Assembly: GCA_036510735.1 (NCBI GenBank)
Contig: DATCDK010000179.1
Location: forward strand, 1-21,081
DNA length: 21,081 nucleotides
Reading direction: 5' to 3'
Source: PALSA-607 sp036510735
GTDB taxonomy: Bacteria; Actinomycetota; Actinomycetes; Acidothermales; Acidothermaceae
Shown: piece after piece, positions 14,219 to 20,453 of the stretch
Layout: each line of letters starts with the position of its first letter
Numbering within the stretch: position 1 is the first letter of the stretch
Made by a program: the position numbers and the translations under genes
Notes under the pieces: model-generated
Seen by the model: only the letters and a program-made list of their open reading frames with translations
Told to the model about the DNA's origin: nothing
Databases searched by the model: none

Positions 14219-15208
14219 GTGCCAACGCCCGAAGAGGACCTGCCGCGTGAGCCTCTTGCCGACCCTGAACTGTGTGGTCGGTTCGCCGCGTGGTTCGCGG
14301 CCGCGCTCGGCAATCGGGTCGATGCGGACGCCGCGCTCACGGCGATCGAAGCCGGGAGCGACGGCCACGTCGTCACGGGCTGGCCCGACTGGCGGGTCGA
14401 CATCGACGGTGGCGACGGCATGGAGCTGGTCACGCGAGTGCCTGACGTCGGCGCCGTCGCGGTCGAGTTCGCCCTCGCCGACGTCGTCGGGCGGTTGTTG
14501 CAGGTCGGCGTGCGCGAAGTGTGGCTGGTACTCCCGGTGGCAGGAGACCCGCTCGGGCTGACCGGAGCCGGCCCGTTCTCAGCGGCCGCGCTCGAGGCCG
14601 AATGCGGCGTCCTCCTCGTCACTGACCAGGCGCGGATCGGGCTCATCCCCACGCCGGACAAGCGAGGGTCGTCGTACCGGGGTTGGCGCTGGCACGTGCT
14701 GATCGAAGCGCGTGAAGTGGTCGATCCACTGGAGATCGCCGTGCTCGATGAACCGCCGAGCCCAGCCGCTGCCTTCGCACCGATTGGCAACCTGCCGGCC
14801 CCAGATCCACTGCACGTGGTCGAGCAGGCCGACCGCGCGCTCGGCCGTGCGTTGCGAGCGGCCACCAACGAGCTCGCGGCCCTCGACCTCGCACAATGGC
14901 GACCCGAGGTCGCCGCCGGGCGCAAGGAAGCCGAGGCGGCATTGCGTGCTGCTGGGCAACGATTTCCACCGGGCTGGCCGCCGCCCGCGCGCGCTCTCGC
15001 CGAACGTTCACTCTTGCTGTGGCGGATCGTGCGCGCTGCTCGCGCAGATGCCGGCGCCATCTCGGCGTCCGGCAGTCAAGCTCGAACGCAAGCCCTGAGC
15101 GCGCTGTCTCACGCCGTGCGAGAGGCCGCAATGGTGGCCTACAACGTGCCGCTGCTCGCCCTACCAGCGATTCGGCCCGCCGGAGCGGTCGAGCCCGACC
15201 TTCGATGA
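14219..15208 (+). CDS. Conserved protein of unknown function, coupled to serB
   Basis: 329 residues, no family recognised. The N-terminal 45 residues are acidic and helical (FAAWFAAALGNRVDADAALTAIEAG). The middle is strand-rich, with WPDWRVDIDGGDGMELVTRV, EVWLVLPVAGDPLGLTGAGPFSAAAL and RGSSYRGWRWHVLIEA. The last 120 residues are helical (EQADRALGRALRAATNELAAL, RSLLLWRIVRAARADAG). There is no signal peptide or convincing membrane segment. Its stop overlaps the serB start as ATGA, so the two are translated together, but nothing in the sequence points to serine metabolism. Codon use looks like its neighbours. The GTG start is supported by the promoter spacing. Confidence 0.8.
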   Translation: MPTPEEDLPREPLADPELCGRFAAWFAAALGNRVDADAALTAIEAGSDGHVVTGWPDWRVDIDGGDGMELVTRVPDVGAVAVEFALADVVGRLLQVGVREVWLVLPVAGDPLGLTGAGPFSAAALEAECGVLLVTDQARIGLIPTPDKRGSSYRGWRWHVLIEAREVVDPLEIAVLDEPPSPAAAFAPIGNLPAPDPLHVVEQADRALGRALRAATNELAALDLAQWRPEVAAGRKEAEAALRAAGQRFPPGWPPPARALAERSLLLWRIVRAARADAGAISASGSQARTQALSALSHAVREAAMVAYNVPLLALPAIRPAGAVEPDLR

Positions 15209-16404
15209 CTGTCGACCGCACGTTGCTGGTTACGCTGACCGGCCGCGATCGTCCCGGCGTGACCTCGCGCCTGTTCGACGAATTGGCGAAGTTTCCGCTG
15301 CTCGTTCTCGACACCGAGCAGATCGTGTTGCGCGGCCGCTTGATCCTCGGTGTGCTCGCCGACCTCGCCGGCACCGACGCGGCCGGTGAACTCGCGTTGC
15401 GCGATGGACTCTCGCACGCCGCGCGTGACCTCGGGCTCGAGATCGAAATGGCGGTCGGACCGCAGCTCGATGCCGCCGCACTGCCGGGCCCCTTGCACGT
15501 CACGGTTTTGGGCCATCCACTGCTGCCGGCCGCCATGGCCGGTGTAGCCGGCTGTATTGCTAGCCACGGCGCAAATATCGACCGCATCGTGCGGCTCGCG
15601 AGTCACCCGGTGACATGCATCGAGATGGACGTGTCCGGTGCGAACCCGGATCTCTTGCGTGCCGAACTGAACGCGCAAGCCGCGTTACTCCACGTCGATG
15701 TGGCTGTCCAGCGCAGTGGGTTGTATCGCCGAGCAAAGCGGCTCGTCGTCATGGATGTCGACTCGACACTCGTGCGCGGTGAGGTCATCGAGATGCTCGC
15801 CGAACGCGCAGGCTGTGCCGAGCAGGTGGCCACGATTACGCAAGCCGCGATGCGCGGCGAGCTGGACTTCGAACAGTCGCTGCGCGAGCGGGTAGCGCTG
15901 CTCAAGGGATTGCCCGAGTCGGTGTTGGCCGAGGTGCGTGATTCGCTCGTGCTGACGCCAGGGGCGCGAACCCTGGTACGCACGCTGAAGCGCCTCGGGT
16001 ATTTGGTCGCGATCGTCAGTGGCGGATTCAGCCAGATCACCGACGGGCTCGTCGACGAACTCGGCCTCGACTTTGCGGCCGCAAATACGCTCGACGTTGT
16101 CGACGGGCTGCTCACCGGCAAACTTGTCGGGCCTATCGTCGACCGGCCGGGAAAAGCCGCGGCACTCGAACGTTTCGCCGCATCTGCAGGTGTGCCACTC
16201 ACGCAGACGATCGCGATCGGCGACGGCGCCAACGATCTCGACATGCTCGGGCGGGCCGGCCTCGGCGTCGCGTTCAACGCCAAACCAGTTGTGCGCGAAG
16301 CTGCTGACACCGCGTTGAACGTGCCGTACCTCGACGCGATCCTGTACCTGCTCGGCATCACCCGCGACGAGATCGATGCAGCGGACGCCGACGTGCGGGC
16401 GTAG
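15205..16404 (+). CDS. serB: Phosphoserine phosphatase with N-terminal ACT domains
   Basis: 399 residues. It catalyses the last step of serine synthesis, phosphoserine to serine plus phosphate, in the cytoplasm. Two ACT-like regulatory domains fill residues 1-175 (LLVTLTGRDRPGVTSRLFDEL and LHVTVLGHPLLPAAMAGVAG). These ligand-binding domains match the layout of mycobacterial SerB2. The HAD domain has all four motifs: DVDST (184-188, nucleophile Asp184 and Asp186), Ser272 in VSGGF, Lys317 in RPGKAAAL, and GDGAND (339-344). The enzyme should therefore be active. I chose ATG 15205, which overlaps the preceding TGA, because residues before it in the same frame belong to another gene's coding region and are not family-like. 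Confidence 0.96.
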   Translation: MTVDRTLLVTLTGRDRPGVTSRLFDELAKFPLLVLDTEQIVLRGRLILGVLADLAGTDAAGELALRDGLSHAARDLGLEIEMAVGPQLDAAALPGPLHVTVLGHPLLPAAMAGVAGCIASHGANIDRIVRLASHPVTCIEMDVSGANPDLLRAELNAQAALLHVDVAVQRSGLYRRAKRLVVMDVDSTLVRGEVIEMLAERAGCAEQVATITQAAMRGELDFEQSLRERVALLKGLPESVLAEVRDSLVLTPGARTLVRTLKRLGYLVAIVSGGFSQITDGLVDELGLDFAAANTLDVVDGLLTGKLVGPIVDRPGKAAALERFAASAGVPLTQTIAIGDGANDLDMLGRAGLGVAFNAKPVVREAADTALNVPYLDAILYLLGITRDEIDAADADVRA

Positions 16405-16424
16405 GCGGGCACTTCATCGTCGAG

Positions 16425-16475
16425 TGAAGGAATTCTGCGCCAAATTTCGTGCCTTGAGGGGCCGTAATTCCTTCA
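16425..16475. terminator. Perfect 10-bp inverted repeat between convergent serB and ppk2
   Basis: TGAAGGAATT (16425-16434) and AATTCCTTCA (16466-16475) are exact complements with a 31-nt loop, in the only gap between two convergent genes. It may serve as a bidirectional terminator. A nearby CTTCA (16412-16416) could pair instead with the left arm, giving a competing small hairpin. Confidence 0.5.
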
Positions 16476-16491
16476 GTCGGCGCGGCAGTTC

Positions 16492-17523
16492 CTAGCGCGT
16501 GGCGTCAACAGGCGGTGGCTCTGGCATCTTCGCCGACGTCCTGCCGGGCGGACGAGCGATCTTGCGCTCGTCGTGTTCATAAATGCGCCATGGCGGACCG
16601 ACAATGTGCGAATCCGGTTTACCGACAACTTCCAGATCCTTGTCCGCATACGGCACTCGGCTTAGGACCTGACGCATGGCAGCTACCCGCGCTCGTCGTT
16701 TGTCGTTGCTGCGGATGACGATCCACGGCGCGTTGTCTGTATCGGTGGCCTCGAACATCGCTGCTTTTGCCTCAGTGAAGTCGTCCCAGCGGTCGATCAG
16801 TGCGAGATCCGTCGGACTCAACTTCCACTGCCGCACCGGATCGATGCGACGGATGATGAACCGGGTGCGTTGCTCGCCACGAGAAACCGAGAACCACAGT
16901 TTGATGAGGATCAGCCCGTCGTCGGTTTGCAATCTCTCGAAGACTGGCGCCTGCTTCAGAAATAGCTGGTATTTCTCGTCAGTCGTCCAACCCATCACTC
17001 GTTCGACTCCCGCCCGGTTGTACCAAGACCGGTCGAACAACACGATCTCGCCGGCGCTCGGCAGCTGGGCGATGTAGCGCTGGAAATACCACTGACCGAG
17101 CTCCCGCTCGGTCGGTTTGCCAAGCGCAACGATCCGCGCTGCCCGCGGGTCGAGATGCTCCATGAACCTCTTGATCGTGCCGCCCTTGCCTGCCGCGTCG
17201 CGGCCCTCGAACAGGACGCACACGCGCTGGCCGTTGTCCTGGATCGACTCCTGCATCTTCAGCAGCTCGACCTGAAGCGCCCGCTTCTGCCGCTCGTACT
17301 CGCCGCGCTCGAGTCGCTCCTCGTAGGGGTAGTTCTCCCGCCACGTGTCGACACGCTTGCCGTCGGCGCCTACCAGGATCGGGTCGTCGAGGTCCTCGTT
17401 GTCAGCCTCAAGGGTCAAGGCGTCCAGGTCCTCGGTAAGTTGCACACTCGCCCAGGCGACCTTGCGGCGCTCCCGCCGCGGTGACTGCGTTTTCGTCCCA
17501 GGTTTGGCCCGCGTCGATGCCAT
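16492..17523 (-). CDS. ppk2: PPK2-family polyphosphate kinase
   Basis: 343 residues. PPK2 enzymes transfer phosphate between polyphosphate and nucleoside mono- or diphosphates, usually to make GTP/ATP from polyphosphate. The P-loop kinase core shows Walker A FEGRDAAGKGG (105-115), the lid-region RRIDPVRQWKLSPTDL and Walker B LFDRSWYNRAG (162-172). An acidic and basic N-terminal tail of about 55 residues precedes the core. Length and the single domain fit a one-domain PPK2; class I versus II cannot be fixed by eye. I chose ATG 17523 because GGAAGGAA lies about 8 nt upstream; the frame is open to 17670 but that part crosses the promoter region. It is divergent from the phosphate transporter, which suggests a shared phosphate role. 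Confidence 0.93.
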   Translation of the reverse strand: MASTRAKPGTKTQSPRRERRKVAWASVQLTEDLDALTLEADNEDLDDPILVGADGKRVDTWRENYPYEERLERGEYERQKRALQVELLKMQESIQDNGQRVCVLFEGRDAAGKGGTIKRFMEHLDPRAARIVALGKPTERELGQWYFQRYIAQLPSAGEIVLFDRSWYNRAGVERVMGWTTDEKYQLFLKQAPVFERLQTDDGLILIKLWFSVSRGEQRTRFIIRRIDPVRQWKLSPTDLALIDRWDDFTEAKAAMFEATDTDNAPWIVIRSNDKRRARVAAMRQVLSRVPYADKDLEVVGKPDSHIVGPPWRIYEHDERKIARPPGRTSAKMPEPPPVDATR

Positions 17524-17599
17524 GTGTCGGTTCCTTCCCGATCGCAAGCCCTGAGAATCTGCCGTATTCGGACGGTTCGCAACTACACCCCGGGCGTGT

Positions 17600-17621
17600 T
17601 GATCATGAACGATGGGTGAAG
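17600..17621 (-). promoter_or_regulatory. Possible PHO box (PhoP site) between ppk2 and pitA
   Basis: On the minus strand two 11-nt units lie head to tail: CTTCACCCATC (17611-17621) then GTTCATGATCA (17600-17610). The TTCA cores are exactly 11 nt apart, as in Streptomyces PHO boxes built from GTTCACC-like units. Match to the consensus is good in unit 1 and only in the core of unit 2. It lies about 38-59 bp upstream of the predicted pitA -10 box. Confidence 0.3.
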
Positions 17622-17637
17622 TAGATCGATTCCTCTG

Positions 17638-17664
17638 TCGACAACGGCCGTCACGGCATACATT
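17638..17664 (+). promoter_or_regulatory. Candidate promoter of leaderless pitA transcript
   Basis: TACATT (17659-17664) ends 6 nt before GTG 17671, which has no Shine-Dalgarno. TCGACA (17638-17643) differs from the -35 consensus TTGACA at one position, with a somewhat short 15-bp spacer. Confidence 0.5.
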
Positions 17665-17670
17665 CCCCAC

Positions 17671-18834
17671 GTGGGCAACGACTTCGTTCTCGTACTGGTG
17701 GTCGTTACCGCGCTGGCGTTCGACTTCACCAACGGATTCAACGACGCGGGCAACGCCATGGCGACGTCCATCGCCACCAGGGCCCTACCGCCGAGAGTTG
17801 CCGTTTCGGTGGCCGGCGTCCTGAATCTGATCGGCGCATTCCTTTCCCTGAGTGTCGCAGCAACCATCGCGAGCGGCCTGGTGCAGACCAACCTCGTCAC
17901 GCTGACGGTCGTGTTCGCCGGTCTCACGGGCGGGATCCTGTGGAACTTGACCACGTGGTTTCTCGGCATCCCGTCGAGTTCGTCGCACGCCTTGATCGGC
18001 GGGGTGATCGGCTCGACGCTGGCCGCGGCAGGCGCACACGGCGTCAAGTGGCACGGTCTCGTGCAAAAGGTCATCATCCCCGCGGTGCTGTCGCCGATCA
18101 TCGCGTTGGGAATCGCCGCGATCGGCACCTACCTCGTGTATCGCGTCACCCGCGGTGTCAACCGACAGGCGCGCACGCGCGGATTTCGGATCGGCCAGAT
18201 CGGCTCCGCGTCGATGGTCTCGCTCGCGCACGGGACCAACGACGCCCAAAAAACGATGGGCATCATTACCCTCGCGCTGATTTCGAATCACACGCTCGCC
18301 AGCGGCGCCAAGGCTCCGTTCTGGGTGGTTCTCAGTTGCGCGCTGGCCATCGCCTTGGGTACCTGCGCGGGCGGCTGGCGGGTGATCCGGACGCTCGGAA
18401 AAGGCTTGATCGAGATCGATGCGCCACAAGGAATGGCGGCCGAGTCGTCGTCCGCTGCGGTCATCTTGCTCTCGAGCCACTTCGGCTACTCGTTGTCGAC
18501 CACCCACGTCGCAACCGGATCGATTCTCGGATCGGGCGTCGGAAAGGCTGGCGCTGAGGTGCGGTGGAGCGTGGCCGGGCGCATGGCCACGGCGTGGGTG
18601 CTCACGCTCCCCGCGGCCGGCACGGTCGGTGCGCTGGCCTACTTTGCAACCCACGGAATCGGCGGCTCCGCGGGCGTCCTGGTGATGTTCGTTCTCGTTG
18701 GCGCGGGCAGCGCTGCGTTCTACTGGCGGTCGCGCAAGAACGCGGTGAGTGCCAAGAACGTGAACGACGCGTGGGGCGGCGCCATCGTCCCGGTGGCGCC
18801 GAAGACAAAGACAAAGACTCCGGTTTCGGTGTAG
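17671..18834 (+). CDS. pitA: PiT-family inorganic phosphate transporter
   Basis: 387 residues and about ten membrane segments. The two copies of the PiT signature are present: TNGFNDAGNAMATS (20-33) and LAHGTNDAQKTMG (185-197), plus the P-S-S-S-H motif (GIPSSSSHALIGG) and its partner SLSTTHVATGSILG. PiT proteins are low-affinity symporters that import metal phosphate with protons. The C-terminal tail is Lys/Thr rich and cytosolic. Two small genes follow in the order of M. tuberculosis pitA (Rv0545c), Rv0544c and Rv0543c. It is divergent from ppk2, linking phosphate uptake with polyphosphate use. GTG 17671 is chosen on family length and on TACATT 6 nt upstream. Confidence 0.94.
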   Translation: MGNDFVLVLVVVTALAFDFTNGFNDAGNAMATSIATRALPPRVAVSVAGVLNLIGAFLSLSVAATIASGLVQTNLVTLTVVFAGLTGGILWNLTTWFLGIPSSSSHALIGGVIGSTLAAAGAHGVKWHGLVQKVIIPAVLSPIIALGIAAIGTYLVYRVTRGVNRQARTRGFRIGQIGSASMVSLAHGTNDAQKTMGIITLALISNHTLASGAKAPFWVVLSCALAIALGTCAGGWRVIRTLGKGLIEIDAPQGMAAESSSAAVILLSSHFGYSLSTTHVATGSILGSGVGKAGAEVRWSVAGRMATAWVLTLPAAGTVGALAYFATHGIGGSAGVLVMFVLVGAGSAAFYWRSRKNAVSAKNVNDAWGGAIVPVAPKTKTKTPVSV

Positions 18835-18839
18835 AGCCG

Positions 18840-19094
18840 ATGAACAACTGGATCAATCTCAGCGCCTTGTGGCGGATTGTTGGTATCGGCCTGCTCGCTG
18901 GGGCCGGGCTGCCCGCGATCTTTGCCGTCGGCGTGCGCGCGCTCGGGAGTGGTTCGGATGCCGCCACCGACGATGTGGCGGGCGAACAGGTGATCGGCGC
19001 CACCCGTACTGGCATCGCCATCGCGGGATTGTGCTTCGCGGTGGTGTTGGCGGCTAGCGGGTACGGGATCTACCTCATCGTCCGCGCGGGCTGA
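18840..19094 (+). CDS. Small two-helix membrane protein of the pitA operon (Rv0544c-like position)
   Basis: 84 residues from ATG 18840, 5 bp after the pitA stop. Two hydrophobic segments (about 12-34, WRIVGIGLLAGAGLPAIFAVGV, and 58-80, IAIAGLCFAVVLAASGYGIYLIV) flank a polar acidic loop (GSDAATDDVAGE). It occupies the place of Rv0544c in mycobacteria, which is also a small membrane protein next to pitA, so it is probably a PiT-associated subunit or accessory; the function is unknown. The Shine-Dalgarno is weak and translation is probably coupled to pitA. The frame is open far upstream inside pitA, but those residues have no membrane pattern. Confidence 0.82.
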   Translation: MNNWINLSALWRIVGIGLLAGAGLPAIFAVGVRALGSGSDAATDDVAGEQVIGATRTGIAIAGLCFAVVLAASGYGIYLIVRAG

Positions 19095-19137
19095 GTCGAG
19101 CGACTTCAAATGACACGCAGCCGAATGAGAAGAGCCG

Positions 19138-19440
19138 ATGGCCCTTTCCACATTGCTTGAGTCGATCGTCGCCTGGGTGCGCAAGGGATATCCCGACGGC
19201 ATACCGAGGCAGGACTACATCCCGCTGCTTGCGCTCCTTAAGCGACGGATGACTGACGACGAACTTGTCGCGGTGGCTCGCGAGATCGCTGGCAGCGGTG
19301 ATGAGGATCCCGTCTCGATTTCCGTTGCGATCGAAGCCCTCACCCACGAGGAACCCTCAGCCGCAGACATCGAGCGCGTTCGCGACCACATAGCCCAGAG
19401 TGGCTGGGACCCCGTCAGTGATGTTGTCCCGACACCCTGA
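19138..19440 (+). CDS. DUF3349-family protein
   Basis: 100 residues, all helical and soluble, with LLESIVAWVRKGYPDGIPRQDYIPLLALLKRRMTDDELVAVA, then an EDPVSISVAIEALTHEEPSAADIERVRDHI segment. This matches the DUF3349 family of actinobacteria, which includes M. tuberculosis Rv0543c. The biochemical role is unknown. The place after pitA and the small membrane gene supports the assignment. ATG 19138 has a GAGAAGAG purine stretch just upstream and lies 43 bp after the previous stop. Its last 26 bp overlap the convergent cation-efflux gene. Confidence 0.88.
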   Translation: MALSTLLESIVAWVRKGYPDGIPRQDYIPLLALLKRRMTDDELVAVAREIAGSGDEDPVSISVAIEALTHEEPSAADIERVRDHIAQSGWDPVSDVVPTP

Positions 19441-20368
19441 CCGAGTCGAGGGTTTCTAGAGCACACGGGTCGGGCTCGGGACAGGCTTCGCATTCCATCT
19501 CGATCGTGGCGTGCGCAATATCGAAGTCGACAGCGACCATGTCCTTAATCCGCTCCCCCGTTGCCTGCGCCTGCTCGAGCGTTGGGTGACCCGAGACCGC
19601 CACATGCGCGGACATCGCGTGCAAGTCACTCGACAGGCTCCACACATGCAGGTCGTGAACATCGACCACGGTCGGGACGTCGCGCACAGCCGCGAGCACT
19701 GCCTCGGGGTTGATCGCCTTGGGTGTCGACTCCAGCAAGACATCCGCACTTCGGTGCAGGAGCCGTACGGCCTGGCTCGTGATAGCCACGCACACCAGCA
19801 GCGACACCGCGGGGTCTATCCAGTAGGTGCCGTGACTGAGCAGGATGACGAGACCGGCCCCGGCGACCGCGAGCGAGACAGCCGCATCTGAGACAAGGTG
19901 CAACGTCGCGGCCGACATGTTCAGATCGGGGTGTGCACCTGGCTTGGCGCGGCGTTCGTGCACCAGCGTCGCGCCGACCCCGTTCAACGCAGCAGCTCCC
20001 AGGGCAACCAGCGCCACGATGCCGCCGTGCACGGGCCGTGGATGCACGAGCCTGAGCACCGCATCGACGGCCACAAACCCGGTGACCGCAAGCAGCAGGC
20101 CGCCATTCGCCAGCGCCGCGAGGATGGTCGCGCGGTGATGGCCGAACGAGCGCGCCATCGTGGCGCTGCGAAGTGAGTAGCGCAATGCGATGACCGCGAT
20201 GGCCAGCCCCGCGACGTCCGCCAGGTTGTGCCCTGCATCGGCAAGCAGCCCGAGGGAATGAGCGAGCAGTCCCCAGACGATCTGTGCCACGACGACGGCA
20301 ATGTTGAGCACGATGGCAATCACCAGCCGCTGCTGGCGGCGGATGTTCCTGCTCTGCGTGGTGCTCAC
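19415..20368 (-). CDS. Cation diffusion facilitator (zinc-type efflux)
   Basis: 317 residues of the CDF/ZitB-CzcD family, a proton-coupled exporter of Zn(II) and similar divalent metals. About six membrane segments lie between residues 15 and 200. The metal site has HxxxD in both helices: GHNLADV (His47/Asp51) and HLVSDA (His157/Asp161), which in this family is linked with Zn/Cd preference. The C-terminal cytosolic domain (VVDVHDLHVWSL, then HATIEMECEACPEPDPC) ends in a short Cys-rich tail that could bind metal. I chose GTG 20368 because TACCGT lies 7 nt upstream; the frame is open to 20563 but the extra stretch is a tandem repeat and part of the fabI end in another frame. Confidence 0.93.
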   Translation of the reverse strand: MSTTQSRNIRRQQRLVIAIVLNIAVVVAQIVWGLLAHSLGLLADAGHNLADVAGLAIAVIALRYSLRSATMARSFGHHRATILAALANGGLLLAVTGFVAVDAVLRLVHPRPVHGGIVALVALGAAALNGVGATLVHERRAKPGAHPDLNMSAATLHLVSDAAVSLAVAGAGLVILLSHGTYWIDPAVSLLVCVAITSQAVRLLHRSADVLLESTPKAINPEAVLAAVRDVPTVVDVHDLHVWSLSSDLHAMSAHVAVSGHPTLEQAQATGERIKDMVAVDFDIAHATIEMECEACPEPDPCALETLDSVRVSGQHH

Positions 20369-20375
20369 GTGATTA

Positions 20376-20381
20376 ACGGTA
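20376..20381 (-). promoter_or_regulatory. Candidate -10 box of leaderless cation-efflux transcript
   Basis: TACCGT on the minus strand ends 7 nt before GTG 20368. The 17 bp directly upstream of it contain a near-perfect palindrome (see 20382-20397). No -35 consensus is evident, as is often seen with activator-dependent promoters. Confidence 0.45.
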
Positions 20382-20397
20382 CGCCTGAACTCAGGCG
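20382..20397. promoter_or_regulatory. Palindromic operator candidate at the cation-efflux promoter
   Basis: CGCCTGA (20382-20388) and TCAGGCG (20391-20397) are exact complements around a 2-nt gap. The palindrome abuts the predicted -10 box and fills the spacer between -10 and -35, the place where MerR-type and some ArsR-type metal regulators bind. An alternative is a short hairpin in the fabI 3' region. Confidence 0.4.
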
Positions 20398-20439
20398 GGA
20401 CGCCGAAGTGTGGTGCAGGCGGGACGCCGAAGTGTGGTG
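20392..20439. repeat. 24-bp tandem direct repeat, two perfect copies
   Basis: Positions 20392-20415 and 20416-20439 are identical over 24 bp; each starts CAGGCGGGACGCC and ends GTGTGGTG. A seven-base imperfect start of a third copy follows (20440-20446). Each unit contains a small GGCG/CGCC hairpin. The first copy includes the right arm of the palindrome at 20382-20397. It lies between the fabI stop and the cation-efflux start. Confidence 0.9.
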
Positions 20440-20453
20440 CAGCCGGACGGCGA

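Noticed and set aside
14896..15204. Upstream extension of the serB frame (14896-15204)
   Set aside because: Those codons lie in the preceding gene and do not resemble an ACT domain; the family start fits ATG 15205.
14643..15587. Minus-strand 314-codon open frame over the serB junction
   Set aside because: It is antisense to two coupled genes, one of them with complete HAD motifs.
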